Part shown: positions 48,643-57,467 of the stretch, piece by piece
Position numbering within the stretch: position 1 is the stretch's first letter
How the letters are laid out: the number at the start of each line of letters is the position of its first letter
Source: Knoellia koreensis
GTDB taxonomy: Bacteria > Actinomycetota > Actinomycetes > Actinomycetales > Dermatophilaceae
Direction: 5' to 3'
DNA: 64,000 nt
Assembly (NCBI RefSeq): GCF_013041615.1
Contig: NZ_JABEPQ010000001.1
Location: forward strand, 550,976-614,975
Position numbers and translations under genes: made by a program
The notes under the pieces: model-generated
Told to the model about the DNA's origin: nothing
What the model saw: only the letters and a program-made list of their open reading frames with translations
Database searches by the model: none

Positions 48643-49155
48643 TCAGACGTTCGGACCGGTCTCCTTGACCAGGAGGACGACCCGGTGGCCGGGCTCGCCG
48701 AGCTCCCCGACGGGCTGGTAGCCGCGGGCCCGGTGGAAAGCCAGCGACGGCGCGTTGGGCGGGTCGGAGTTGACCTCCAGGGTGAGCCGCCCCGCCTCGG
48801 CGGCGTCGCGCTCGACCGCGTGGTACACGGCGGAGGCGAGGCCGCGGCGGCGGAACCGGTCGTCGATGACGATGCGGTCCAGGTAGTGGAAGTCCCCGGC
48901 ATACCTCTGGGCGAACCAGCGGTAGTTGGCCGAGTCGTAGTCGGTGCCGGGCCCGAAGACGAGGACGAACCCGGCGACCTCGCCGTCGCAGCGGATGACG
49001 TCGGCCCGCGTCGCCCACCCGCGCAACTGCCCGAGCCGGTCGGCGTCCATGGGGGACAGCAGCTCCACATGGTCGGCGTTGAGGCGCAGGACGGCCTCGA
49101 CGTCGGCGTCGCTGATGGGGGCGAGCACGGTGTCGTTGCTCTCGGCGGTCGTCAC
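48643..49155 (-). CDS. GNAT family N-acetyltransferase
   Basis: 170 residues from GTG 49155 (CAGACT 8 nt upstream); GTG 49185 in frame would add 10 residues. The acetyl-CoA loop is DRFRRRGLASAVY and the C-terminal strand pattern NAPSLAFHRARGYQPVGELG is typical of GNAT enzymes. Substrate unknown. Confidence 0.83.
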   Translation of the reverse strand: MTTAESNDTVLAPISDADVEAVLRLNADHVELLSPMDADRLGQLRGWATRADVIRCDGEVAGFVLVFGPGTDYDSANYRWFAQRYAGDFHYLDRIVIDDRFRRRGLASAVYHAVERDAAEAGRLTLEVNSDPPNAPSLAFHRARGYQPVGELGEPGHRVVLLVKETGPNV

Positions 49156-49177
49156 GGTGCCAGAGTCTGCCAGCGGT

Positions 49178-49215
49178 TCGTCCACAGGGGGCCGCGCAGG
49201 ACGGTCCTGTCCACA
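49178..49215 (+). other. Two DnaA-box-like nonamers
   Basis: TCGTCCACA (49178-49186) and CTGTCCACA (49207-49215), each one base away from the actinobacterial DnaA box TTGTCCACA and both followed by GG. They lie between the GNAT gene and the SSB-like gene. Two weak sites are not an origin. Confidence 0.25.
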
Positions 49216-49268
49216 GGCAGGACGGACGGGCTGTTGCTGCGGGTGCCCGCCGAGTCAGGCTCGGGGGC

Positions 49269-49622
49269 ATGGACGAGACGGATGAGTGGGTCAACGAGGT
49301 ACGGCTGGTGGGACGGTTCAGCGGCGAGGTCACCGTCCGCGAGCTGCCCAGTGGCGACACGGTCGCCGGGTTGCGGCTCGTGGTCCCGCGGGCGAGGCCG
49401 CGCGAGGGCGGGGCGAGTGTCGACACCATCGACGTGGCGTGCTGGTCGGCCCGGACCCGGCGGGCGGCGGGCACCCTGGGCGACGGCGACCTGGTGGAGG
49501 TGTCGGGGGCCTTGCGGCGGCGCTTCTTCCGGGCCGGGTCGGCGGCGGTCAGCAGGTACGAGGTGGAGGCATTGAGCCTGCGCCGGCTGCGGCGCCGGGC
49601 CCTGACCGACACGGCGGGTTGA
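49269..49622 (+). CDS. Short single-stranded DNA-binding protein paralogue
   Basis: 117 residues, one OB fold: NEVRLVGRFSGEVTVRELPSGDTVAGLRLVVPRAR, then IDVACWSARTRRAAGTLGDGDLVEVSGALRRRFFRAG. It lacks the long Gly-rich tail and acidic DDDIPF-type tip of replicative SSB, so it is a paralogue, possibly for competence, repair or a mobile function. ATG 49269 has CAGGCT 7 nt upstream. Two DnaA-like boxes lie just upstream. Confidence 0.82.
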   Translation: MDETDEWVNEVRLVGRFSGEVTVRELPSGDTVAGLRLVVPRARPREGGASVDTIDVACWSARTRRAAGTLGDGDLVEVSGALRRRFFRAGSAAVSRYEVEALSLRRLRRRALTDTAG

Positions 49623-49698
49623 CGGCGTCCACCGCGCACGTCGCACCGATGACGGGGCCGTTTTGCCCCGGTTCCCGGGACAGTGGCATGGTCGCTGG

Positions 49699-51162
49699 GT
49701 GAGCACTTCCTCCCGCACCGACGGCACCTCCACCGACACCGGCTTCTTCGGGCAGCCCCGGGTGCTGGCCAACCTGTTCGGCGTCGAGCTGTGGGAGCGG
49801 TTCAGCTTCTACGGCATGCAGGGCATCCTGCTGATCTACCTGTACTACTCGGCCGCGCGCGGTGGGCTCGGGATCGACGAGGGCGTCGCCACCGGCATCG
49901 TCGGCGCCTACGGCGGTGCCGTCTACCTGTCGACGATCCTCGGCGCCTGGGTCGCCGACCGGCTGATCGGTCCGGAGCGCACGCTGTTCTACAGCGCCGT
50001 CCTGGTCATGCTCGGCCACATCGCGCTCGCGGTCCTGCCGGGACTGCTCGGCGTGGGCGTGGGGCTCGTCCTCATCGCCCTCGGCAGCGGTGGCGTCAAG
50101 GCCAACGCGACCTCGCTCGTGGGTTCGTTGTACGACGAGCACGACGAGCGGCGTGATGCGGGCTTCTCGCTGTTCTACATGGGCATCAACATCGGCGCGT
50201 TCTTCGGACCGCTGCTCACCGGGCTGCTGCAGAAGGAGTGGGGCTTCCACTTCGGCTTCGGGCTGGCTGCGGTCGGCATGGCGGCCGGGCTGGTCCAGTA
50301 CGCCCTCGGTCGCAAGCGGCTGCCCGCCGAGACCAACCACGTCGCCAACCCGCTCCCCGCGAGTGCCCGCGGCCGCTACCTCCTGGCCGGGGTCGCAGCG
50401 CTCGTGCTCGTGCTCGTGCTGGCGCTCACGGGTGTCATCACGGCCGGCCGGCTCTCCACCATCGTCATCGCCCTCAGCGCGATCGCGGCGGTGGTCTACT
50501 TCGTCGTCATCCTGTCCAGCCGCGACCTGAGCCCCATCGAGCGGCACCGGGTGCTGGCGTTCATCCCGATGTTCCTCGCGAGCGCGGTCTTCTGGTCGCT
50601 CTACCAGCAGCAGTTCACCGTCGTGACGATCTACTCGGACAAGCGGCTCGACCGGAACCTCTTCGGCTGGGAGATGCCGGTGTCCTGGGTCAACTCGATC
50701 AACCCGGTCTTCATCATCGTGCTGGCCGGGGTGTTCGCGGCGCTGTGGACCCGGCTGGGCGACCGCCAGCCGTCGACACCCGTCAAGTTCGGTCTCGGCA
50801 CCCTGCTGATGGGTGTGGCCTTCCTCGTCTTCCTGCTCATGCCGGCCGGCGACCACTCGGTACCCTTGCTGGGCCTGGTGCTGATCCTGCTCGTCTTCAC
50901 CATCGCCGAGCTGCTGCTGTCACCGGTCGGCCTGTCGCTGGCCACCAAGCTGGCGCCGGCCCGGTTCACCACCCAGATGGTCGCCCTGTTCTTCCTGTCG
51001 GTGGCGCTGGGGACGGCGATGGCGGGCAAGCTCGCCGGCTACTACGACCCGAGCGACGAGGGCCCGTTCTTCCTCTGGGTCGGCGGGGTCGCCATCGTGG
51101 TCGGCATCGTGATGCTGGCGCTCACCAAGCCGATCTCACGCCTGATGGAGGGCGTGCGCTAG
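49699..51162 (+). CDS. POT family proton-coupled peptide transporter
   Basis: 487 residues with 12-14 transmembrane helices. The PTR2 signature FGVELWERFSFYGMQGIL opens the protein, with GAYGGAVYLSTILGAWVADR and FSLFYMGINIGAFFGPLLTG following. It imports di- and tripeptides. GTG 49699 is the first start upstream of the signature; CATGGT lies 6 nt before it. It ends convergently with the ABC ATPase gene, both stops being read in one CTAG. Confidence 0.9.
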   Translation: MSTSSRTDGTSTDTGFFGQPRVLANLFGVELWERFSFYGMQGILLIYLYYSAARGGLGIDEGVATGIVGAYGGAVYLSTILGAWVADRLIGPERTLFYSAVLVMLGHIALAVLPGLLGVGVGLVLIALGSGGVKANATSLVGSLYDEHDERRDAGFSLFYMGINIGAFFGPLLTGLLQKEWGFHFGFGLAAVGMAAGLVQYALGRKRLPAETNHVANPLPASARGRYLLAGVAALVLVLVLALTGVITAGRLSTIVIALSAIAAVVYFVVILSSRDLSPIERHRVLAFIPMFLASAVFWSLYQQQFTVVTIYSDKRLDRNLFGWEMPVSWVNSINPVFIIVLAGVFAALWTRLGDRQPSTPVKFGLGTLLMGVAFLVFLLMPAGDHSVPLLGLVLILLVFTIAELLLSPVGLSLATKLAPARFTTQMVALFFLSVALGTAMAGKLAGYYDPSDEGPFFLWVGGVAIVVGIVMLALTKPISRLMEGVR

Positions 51163-52253
51163 GCCCGCTCGGGTTCCTCGCCGGAGGCGGCCGGGAAGAG
51201 CCGTGCGTCACCACGCACCGACACCTCGACCTGGTCACCGGGGCCGGGGCTGCCGTCGCCGGGCACCCGGGCCAGGACGGTCGCCGTCACGCGGCCACTC
51301 GGATCCGCCGGGAGCTCGAGCTCGACGAGCACGTCGTGGCCGAAGTACTCCGTCGAGCGGACCACGGCCGGGATGCGTCCGGCACCGGAGGCCTGGTCGT
51401 CCGTGACCGGTGTGAGGGCGAGCTGCTCGGGACGCACGGCCACCTGCACGGGTCCGTGCGGCTTCGGGTCGACCTGGGGGAGCGTGCCGAGGGGGGAGCG
51501 CACCACGCGTCCGTCGGCCACACCCGGCACCACGACGAGGTCGCCGAGGAAGCTGGCGGTGTCGCGGTCGACCGGGTGCTCGTAGACCTCCCGCGGCGGC
51601 CCCACCTGGACGATGTTGCCGCTGCGCATGATGGCGAGCTGGTCGGCGAAGGACAGGGCCTCGCCCTGGTCGTGGGTGACGAGCAGGACCGTCACGTCCT
51701 GGGCGGCGAGCGCGTCCGCCACGGCCCGACGCGTGCTGGAGCGCAGGGCGGCGTCGAGCGCGCTGAACGGCTCGTCGAGCAGCATCACCTTGGGCTCCGG
51801 CGCGAGCGACCGGGCCAGGGCGACGCGCTGTTGCTGGCCGCCGGAGAGCTGGTCGGGCCGGCGCTCGCGGAAGTCCGCAGGCAGCCCGACGAGCTCGAGC
51901 AGCTCCTCGACACGGCCGGGGGAGCGGCGCATGCCGCCGGGCAGGCCGAAGGCGATGTTCTCGCCGACGGACAGGTGGGGGAAGAGGTTGCCCTCCTGGG
52001 CGAGGTAGCCGATGCCGCGCTTCTCCGGCGGCGTCCAGGCACCGGGGGCGACGACGGGGCGCCCGTCGAAGGCGACGCGACCGTCGTCCGGGCGGTGGAA
52101 CCCCGCCACCACGCGCAGCAGGGTGGTCTTGCCGCACCCCGACGGCCCGAGGATGGCCGTGGTGGTGCCGGGTGCGACGTCGAGGTCGACGTCGCGCAGG
52201 ACGACGTTGTCGCCATACCTCGCGGTGACACCGCGTACCTCGAGACCACTCAC
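51159..52253 (-). CDS. Ferric iron ABC transporter ATP-binding protein
   Basis: 364 residues, FbpC/PotA-type ATPase. Walker A LGPSGCGKTT (about 35-44), signature LSGGQQQRVALARSLA (about 135-150), Walker B VMLLDEPFSALD, and a C-terminal TOBE domain (about 240-364). It energises the adjacent permease. Its start overlaps the permease stop by 4 nt, so the operon order is acyltransferase fusion, binding protein, permease, ATPase. Confidence 0.9.
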   Translation of the reverse strand: MSGLEVRGVTARYGDNVVLRDVDLDVAPGTTTAILGPSGCGKTTLLRVVAGFHRPDDGRVAFDGRPVVAPGAWTPPEKRGIGYLAQEGNLFPHLSVGENIAFGLPGGMRRSPGRVEELLELVGLPADFRERRPDQLSGGQQQRVALARSLAPEPKVMLLDEPFSALDAALRSSTRRAVADALAAQDVTVLLVTHDQGEALSFADQLAIMRSGNIVQVGPPREVYEHPVDRDTASFLGDLVVVPGVADGRVVRSPLGTLPQVDPKPHGPVQVAVRPEQLALTPVTDDQASGAGRIPAVVRSTEYFGHDVLVELELPADPSGRVTATVLARVPGDGSPGPGDQVEVSVRGDARLFPAASGEEPERA

Positions 52254-53797
52254 GAGGTCTCAGCCTTCCACTCCCGCAGGAGCAACCACGTGAGGGGGGC
52301 CGACAACACCACCAGCACCACGGCATACGGGGCAGCGGTGCCGTAGTCGAGCGAGTCGCTCGCGGCCCAGAAACCGGTCGCGAGCGTGGTCGTGCCGGTC
52401 GGCGCGAGGAGCAACGTGGCGGTCAGCTCGGTAGAGGTCGCGATCGCGACCATGGCGAACCCGGCGAGGACGCCGGGAAGCACGAGCGGCACCACCACGC
52501 GACGCAGGGCACGCACCGGTCCGTCACCGAGGGCCCGGGCCGCGTCGAGCAACGTCATCGGCGCGAGCGCGAGGGCGGCACGCGTCGTGACCACCGCCCG
52601 CGGCAGGAAGAGGACGAGGTAGGCCAGCACCAGCAGGACCGGGCCCTGGTAGAGCGGCGGCGCCCACCGGATCGCCACGGTGACCAGGGCCAGCGCCACC
52701 ACGACACCGGGCAGGCCGCTGGCGAGGTAGGTCAGCCGCTCGAGGAGCACCCCGCCTGGGCCGTGGCTGCGCCTCAGCACCAGTGCGATGGGGAACGCGG
52801 CGAGGACCGCCAGCGCACCGGCGACAAGCGCGAGCAGGACGGTCGACCCCAGGGAGGCCAGCAGCGCGCCGATGTCGACCGAGCCGCTGCCGGCGACGAG
52901 CCAGCGGGTGATGCTGTAGGCCGGCACGCCCAGCGCCAGCAGCGTCAGCAGCGAGGTGCCGACCAGGGCCGGGACCAGCCACGGCCCGAGCGGCGCCGGC
53001 AGCGCGCGACGCGTGACGCCGGCGCCGACGCGGGCGTGGTGCCGCCGTCCCCGCCACCGGTGCTCACCGACCAGGACGAGTGCGCACAGCGCGAGCAGCA
53101 GGCTCGCCAGGACGCTGCCACCGGCGGTGTCGAAGGCCGCCTCGTACTGGTCGAGGATCGCGGTCGTGAACGTCGGGAACCGCACCATCGCCAGCACGCC
53201 GAACTCGGCGAACAGGTGCAGCGCGACGAGCAGCGCACCACCGAGGATGGCCGGCCGCAGCTGCGGCGCGACGACCCGGGCGAACGTGCGCCACGGTCCG
53301 TGACCCAACGAGCGCGCCGTGTCCTCCCACGACCGGTCCAGCCCCCGCAGCGCCGCCGACACCGGCAGGAACACGAACGGGAAGTAGGACAAGGTCGTCA
53401 CCAGGCTCGCCCCGAACAGCCCCGTCATCGACGGGCGCAGGCTGATCCACGCGTAGGCATTGACGAACGCCGGCACGGCGAGCGGCGCGACGAACGCGAT
53501 CCGCCACCAGCGCGCCCCCGGCAGCCGGGTCCGCTCGACCAGCCACGCGCAGGTCACGCCCACGACGACGCTGGTCGTCGTGGCCACGGCGACGAGCGCG
53601 AGCGTGTTGCGCAGCAGCTCGCCGACGCGCGGGCGCATCACCTGGTCGTACGCCGACGCCCACCCGTCGCCGAGGGCCGTCACCAGGACGACGCCCACGG
53701 GCAGCAGCGTCAGCGCCGTGACCAGGGTGGCCGCGACGACGAGCGGGAGGGGGACGAGGCGCCCGGGCGGGCGGGCGCCGGGGTGGCGCCGACTCAG
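52250..53797 (-). CDS. Ferric iron ABC transporter permease (FbpB type), probable CTG start
   Basis: About 515 residues; a tandem permease with two sets of helices and two EAA loops (SWEDTARSLGHGPWRTFARVV and LLDAARALGDGPVRALRRVVV). The first ATG/GTG/TTG in frame is GTG 53698, but that start would cut the first transmembrane helix, which is coded upstream (RLVPLPLVVAATLVTALTLL). The only reasonable upstream start is CTG 53797, overlapping the stop of the binding-protein gene as CTGA. That gives the usual family length. Confidence 0.85.
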   Translation of the reverse strand: MSRRHPGARPPGRLVPLPLVVAATLVTALTLLPVGVVLVTALGDGWASAYDQVMRPRVGELLRNTLALVAVATTTSVVVGVTCAWLVERTRLPGARWWRIAFVAPLAVPAFVNAYAWISLRPSMTGLFGASLVTTLSYFPFVFLPVSAALRGLDRSWEDTARSLGHGPWRTFARVVAPQLRPAILGGALLVALHLFAEFGVLAMVRFPTFTTAILDQYEAAFDTAGGSVLASLLLALCALVLVGEHRWRGRRHHARVGAGVTRRALPAPLGPWLVPALVGTSLLTLLALGVPAYSITRWLVAGSGSVDIGALLASLGSTVLLALVAGALAVLAAFPIALVLRRSHGPGGVLLERLTYLASGLPGVVVALALVTVAIRWAPPLYQGPVLLVLAYLVLFLPRAVVTTRAALALAPMTLLDAARALGDGPVRALRRVVVPLVLPGVLAGFAMVAIATSTELTATLLLAPTGTTTLATGFWAASDSLDYGTAAPYAVVLVVLSAPLTWLLLREWKAETS

Positions 53798-54816
53798 AGG
53801 ATGCCTGCCTTGGTCATCAGGTCGATCACCTTGGGACCGTCGAGGGTGAACGGGTCGACCTTGGGCGCCTGCAGGGAGTCCAGCGGTGGCAGCGCGGGGT
53901 CGGACGGGGAGTCCACGCCCACGGCATACTCCATCGACTTGGACTCGGCCAGCACCTTCTGGCCCTTGGGGCTGGTGATCCAGGCGAGGAACTTCTGGGC
54001 GTCGGCCGCGCGCTTGCTCGACTTGAGCACCCCGCCGCCGCTCACGCTCACGAACGCACCCACGTCCTGGTTCTTGAAGTAGTGCAGCTTGGTGTTGCCG
54101 CTGCCCTCCTTGGTGAGGGCCTGGTCGCGGTACCAGTAGTAGTGGTACATGATCCCCATCGGGACCTCGCCGGCGTTGACGGCCTTCATCGTGGCGATGT
54201 TGTTCTGGTAGGCCTTCGAGTTCTTCTTCAGCGCGGCCAGCCAGTCGGCGGTGACCTTCTCACCCTTGGCCTCCAGCATGCCGGCCACGATCGCCTGGAA
54301 GTCGGCGCCCGTCAGGGCGGCACCCCACTTGCCGGCGTACTCGGGCTTGGCCAGGTCGAGCATCGACTTCGGCAGGTCGGCCTCGCTGATCTTGCTGGGG
54401 TTGTAGACGAGCACCGTCGAGCGGGCCCCGATGCCGACCCAGTCACCGGTGCTCGGCCGGAACTGCGGCTGCACCTGGTCCAGCGTGCTCTGGTCGACCT
54501 TGGCGAGCAGCCCGGCGTTCTGCACGACCGTGATCGCGGGGCTGTTCTCCGTCAGGAACACGTCGGCCGGCGACCGCTTCCCCTCCTGGACGATCTGGTT
54601 GCCCATCGAGGAGTCCTTGCCCTGGCGGACCTGCACCTGGATGCCGGTGTCCTTGGTGAAGCCCTCGACCCACGGCTTGGTGAGGTTCTCGTGCTGGGCG
54701 CTGTAGATGGTGAGCTTGTTGGGGTCGAGCTTGGGCTCGCCGCTGCCGGAGCCGCAGGCGGCGGTCAGCAGGAGGGCGAGTGCCGCGCCGGCGGCAGGGA
54801 GGATGCGGACGCGCAT
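53794..54816 (-). CDS. Ferric iron-binding lipoprotein (FbpA type)
   Basis: About 340 residues. Lipoprotein signal MRVRILPAAGAALALLLTAA with lipobox LTAAC, then a periplasmic-binding-protein fold: LTIYSAQHENLTKPWVEGF and NSPAITVVQNAGLLA. The Tyr-rich GIMYHYYWYRDQ segment matches the iron-ligand tyrosines of FbpA-type proteins, so Fe(III) is the likely cargo. ATG 54816 overlaps the stop of the upstream fusion gene by one base (TGATG). Confidence 0.9.
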   Translation of the reverse strand: MRVRILPAAGAALALLLTAACGSGSGEPKLDPNKLTIYSAQHENLTKPWVEGFTKDTGIQVQVRQGKDSSMGNQIVQEGKRSPADVFLTENSPAITVVQNAGLLAKVDQSTLDQVQPQFRPSTGDWVGIGARSTVLVYNPSKISEADLPKSMLDLAKPEYAGKWGAALTGADFQAIVAGMLEAKGEKVTADWLAALKKNSKAYQNNIATMKAVNAGEVPMGIMYHYYWYRDQALTKEGSGNTKLHYFKNQDVGAFVSVSGGGVLKSSKRAADAQKFLAWITSPKGQKVLAESKSMEYAVGVDSPSDPALPPLDSLQAPKVDPFTLDGPKVIDLMTKAGIL

Positions 54817-57446
54817 CAGGACACCTCGGTCAGTGATCGTGGAATGGGTGGGTGGACAGCTGGGGGAGCAGGGGTATGCCGCGTGCGCGCCCTGGTGGTC
54901 GCCTTGGTGGTCGTGCCGAGCCGGCGGCGCAGCAGGCGTGGCCCGCGGCTGCAGACGAGCCAGACCAGGATCCCCAGACCGAGCGACGTCGCGAGGTTGA
55001 CCCACGACGAGCCGGTCAGGCGGTAGACCTCGAAGTGCGTCAGGTACACGTACAACGACGCGCTCGCGAGGACCGAGACGGCGGGCACGAGCAGCCGCGG
55101 CACGGGGATGGTGCGGACCCAGATGATGGTGAGCAGGCCTGCGGCGATGGTGGCCTCGCGGACGGGGTTGTCCATGAAGCCCGGCAGCGACGCGAGGACG
55201 ATGGCGCTCAGCACGAGCCGGTCACGGCGCCGGGTGGCGACCGCGGCAGCCCAGCCGATCGCGACGAGCCACAGCACCGCGGGCGCTGTTCCGCGTCCCG
55301 GCGGCGAGGTGAGGTCGAAGACGTCGAGCCGGGCGAACGCCGTCACGGCGGCGACCGTGGCCGCCACGGCGAACGGCCTTGCGTGGTACCAGCGGCGGAC
55401 GGCCGGTACGGACAGCACGCCCGCCAGCGCGACCAGCACCCAGACGAGGGCCTCGATGAACCACAGCCGCCAGGTGGAGGTCCAGTGGTCGGGGCCGAAC
55501 ACCCAGTTGAGCAGGAGCGCGTTGGCGGCGGAGTAGGAGCCGTTGACCAGCCCCACGGCGATGACCCAGAGGGCGGTCGGCACGGCGATCCGGCCGATGG
55601 TGCGTCCGACGCGCTGCCACAGGCCGGTCGCGGTCGGCGCGCTCGCGGCGAAGCGGGCGAAGTTGTAGCCCGCGACGCCGAGCAGGATGTGCGCTCCACC
55701 GAGGATGCGGAAGAGGTGGACGTGGGTGCCGACGATCGTGAGCACCGCGGCCGCCCGCAGGACGAGGGTGCTGTCGATGCGGGCGACCCAACGCTGGCCC
55801 ACCGTGGGCGTCGTGGTGTCGTCGGCGCGGTATGCCGCCAGCTCACCGATCGTGCGCCGCGGCCAGTCGTCGGGCAGCGTCCCGAGGCGGTCCTCGAGGC
55901 GCACCGAGAGCTCGACGTAGGACAGGGAGTCGCCGCCGAGGCCGACGAAGGTGGAATCCTCGGTGGTGTCGGGGCGCGCAAGGACGTCGGCGTACAGGAC
56001 CACGAGGTCCGTCGCGGTCCTGCCCTGTGGCGTGCTGTTGGTCGCCCTTTGCGCCGCCTCGTCGAGCAGTGCGACCGCCGCAGGGCGGTCCGGCTTTCCG
56101 TTGCTGTGCCGGGGAATCCGTTCCACCGGCAGCACGTCGACGACATGTTCGGGCAGGCCGCTCGCCAGCGCGACGGTCTCGGCTGCCGTGGTGTCCCCTC
56201 CGCACACCACGGCCCCGAGCCGGTCGCCCTGCGCCGCCACGACGGCTTCCCAGCCACGCGCCGACAGGGCGGCCTCGACCCGCTGCACGTCGATGCGCAC
56301 GCCCATCACCTTCACGAACGACGCGCGCCGGCCCACCACCTCGAGCGAGCCGTCGTGGCTGACGCGCCCAAGGTCGCCGGTGTCGAGCGTCGTCACGTCA
56401 CGGCCACGGGCGAGGTCCGCCGGCTCCGCGGCATACCCCAGCATCACGCTCGGGCCGTGGAACCGCAGCGCGCCCACCTCGCCGGCCGGCACGTCCCGGC
56501 CGTCTTCGTCGACGACGCTGAAGGAGCCGTCGCCGACGGGCAGTCCGACGCTGCCCGGGCCGGTCAGTGCGCGGCCGGGGGCGCTCACGGCCATGCGTGC
56601 GGTCGCCTCGGTCTGGCCGTACATCACCCGCAGGTCCCAGCCCTCCTCCTGGCCGCGACGCGCCCACTGGAGCACCTTGTCCGGTGCCAGCCGTCCACCG
56701 GCCTGGGTGAGGAGCCGCAGCGACGGCACGCTGCCGGTGGATGCCGCGCTGTGGTCGAGCAGGTCGAAGGTGTAGGGCACGCCGGCGAGGTTGGTGACAG
56801 AGAGCTCGCGCAGCATGGGCCAGAAGCCGGGGTCGACGACCGAGGCGTCGGTGAGCACCACGGACGCACCGACCGCGAGGTGGGAGTGCAGGACCGACAG
56901 CCCGTAGCAGTAGTGCAGGGGCAGTGCCGTGACGCCGCGGTCGGTGGCGCGCAGGCCGAGGGCCGCGGCGATGTCGTGGGCGTTGGTCGTCACCGACGCG
57001 GCTGAGAGGCGCACGAGCTTGGGGGAGCCCGTGCTGCCCGAGGTCGACATGAGCAGCGCGAGGTCGGGGTGCAGGACGTGGCGGCCCTCGTCGGATGAGT
57101 GCTCCAACCGCCACCCCGCAGGCGTCGGGTGCGCGTGGTCGTCGGGCGTCCACACCCGGGCGATGTCGGCGGCCCGGCCGGGCTCGCTCAGGACGACGAC
57201 GTGTCCCGCCTGCAGCGCCGCGAGGTAGGTCACGACCGCGTCGACCGTCGGGGTGAGCTCGACGAGGACGAGGCGGCGGCGCGGGCCCGGCCAGGCGCGC
57301 GCGACGTCGTCGACACGCCGGGCCAGCTCGGAGTAGGTGACCTGCTCGTCGCGGGTGACGAGGGCGGCGTCCGTGCCGTGGGCCGCGAGGGCCTCGGTCC
57401 TCCAGAGCGGGCGCGGCGAGGTGGTGGTGCGCGCGTCCGTCGTCAT
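54816..57446 (-). CDS. Adenylation - carrier - membrane acyltransferase (AT3) fusion
   Basis: 876 residues, three parts. Adenylation domain (about 10-465): A3 STSGSTGSPK (135-143), A5 YGQTE (276-280), A7 TGD (356-358) and the catalytic Lys451 in HSNGKPDR. Carrier domain (about 470-545) with phosphopantetheine Ser507 in GLGGDSLS. Acyltransferase-3 membrane domain (about 555-860) with LRAAAVLTIVGTH and about ten helices. This suggests that an activated acyl or aminoacyl group is loaded on the carrier and moved by the membrane domain to an external acceptor. The acyl substrate and acceptor are unknown. It is upstream of and coupled to the iron transporter genes, with an IdeR-like box right before ATG 57446. 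Confidence 0.85.
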   Translation of the reverse strand: MTTDARTTTSPRPLWRTEALAAHGTDAALVTRDEQVTYSELARRVDDVARAWPGPRRRLVLVELTPTVDAVVTYLAALQAGHVVVLSEPGRAADIARVWTPDDHAHPTPAGWRLEHSSDEGRHVLHPDLALLMSTSGSTGSPKLVRLSAASVTTNAHDIAAALGLRATDRGVTALPLHYCYGLSVLHSHLAVGASVVLTDASVVDPGFWPMLRELSVTNLAGVPYTFDLLDHSAASTGSVPSLRLLTQAGGRLAPDKVLQWARRGQEEGWDLRVMYGQTEATARMAVSAPGRALTGPGSVGLPVGDGSFSVVDEDGRDVPAGEVGALRFHGPSVMLGYAAEPADLARGRDVTTLDTGDLGRVSHDGSLEVVGRRASFVKVMGVRIDVQRVEAALSARGWEAVVAAQGDRLGAVVCGGDTTAAETVALASGLPEHVVDVLPVERIPRHSNGKPDRPAAVALLDEAAQRATNSTPQGRTATDLVVLYADVLARPDTTEDSTFVGLGGDSLSYVELSVRLEDRLGTLPDDWPRRTIGELAAYRADDTTTPTVGQRWVARIDSTLVLRAAAVLTIVGTHVHLFRILGGAHILLGVAGYNFARFAASAPTATGLWQRVGRTIGRIAVPTALWVIAVGLVNGSYSAANALLLNWVFGPDHWTSTWRLWFIEALVWVLVALAGVLSVPAVRRWYHARPFAVAATVAAVTAFARLDVFDLTSPPGRGTAPAVLWLVAIGWAAAVATRRRDRLVLSAIVLASLPGFMDNPVREATIAAGLLTIIWVRTIPVPRLLVPAVSVLASASLYVYLTHFEVYRLTGSSWVNLATSLGLGILVWLVCSRGPRLLRRRLGTTTKATTRARTRHTPAPPAVHPPIPRSLTEVS

Positions 57447-57448
57447 AG

Positions 57449-57467
57449 CAAGGGAAGGCTAACCTAA
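57449..57467 (-). promoter_or_regulatory. DtxR/IdeR-like iron box
   Basis: TTAGGTTAGCCTTCCCTTG on the minus strand matches 15 of 19 positions of the consensus TTAGGTTAGSCTAACCTAA, with the left half perfect. It lies 3 nt upstream of the fusion gene start and directly before the divergent AraC-type gene, so it may control both. Confidence 0.7.
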
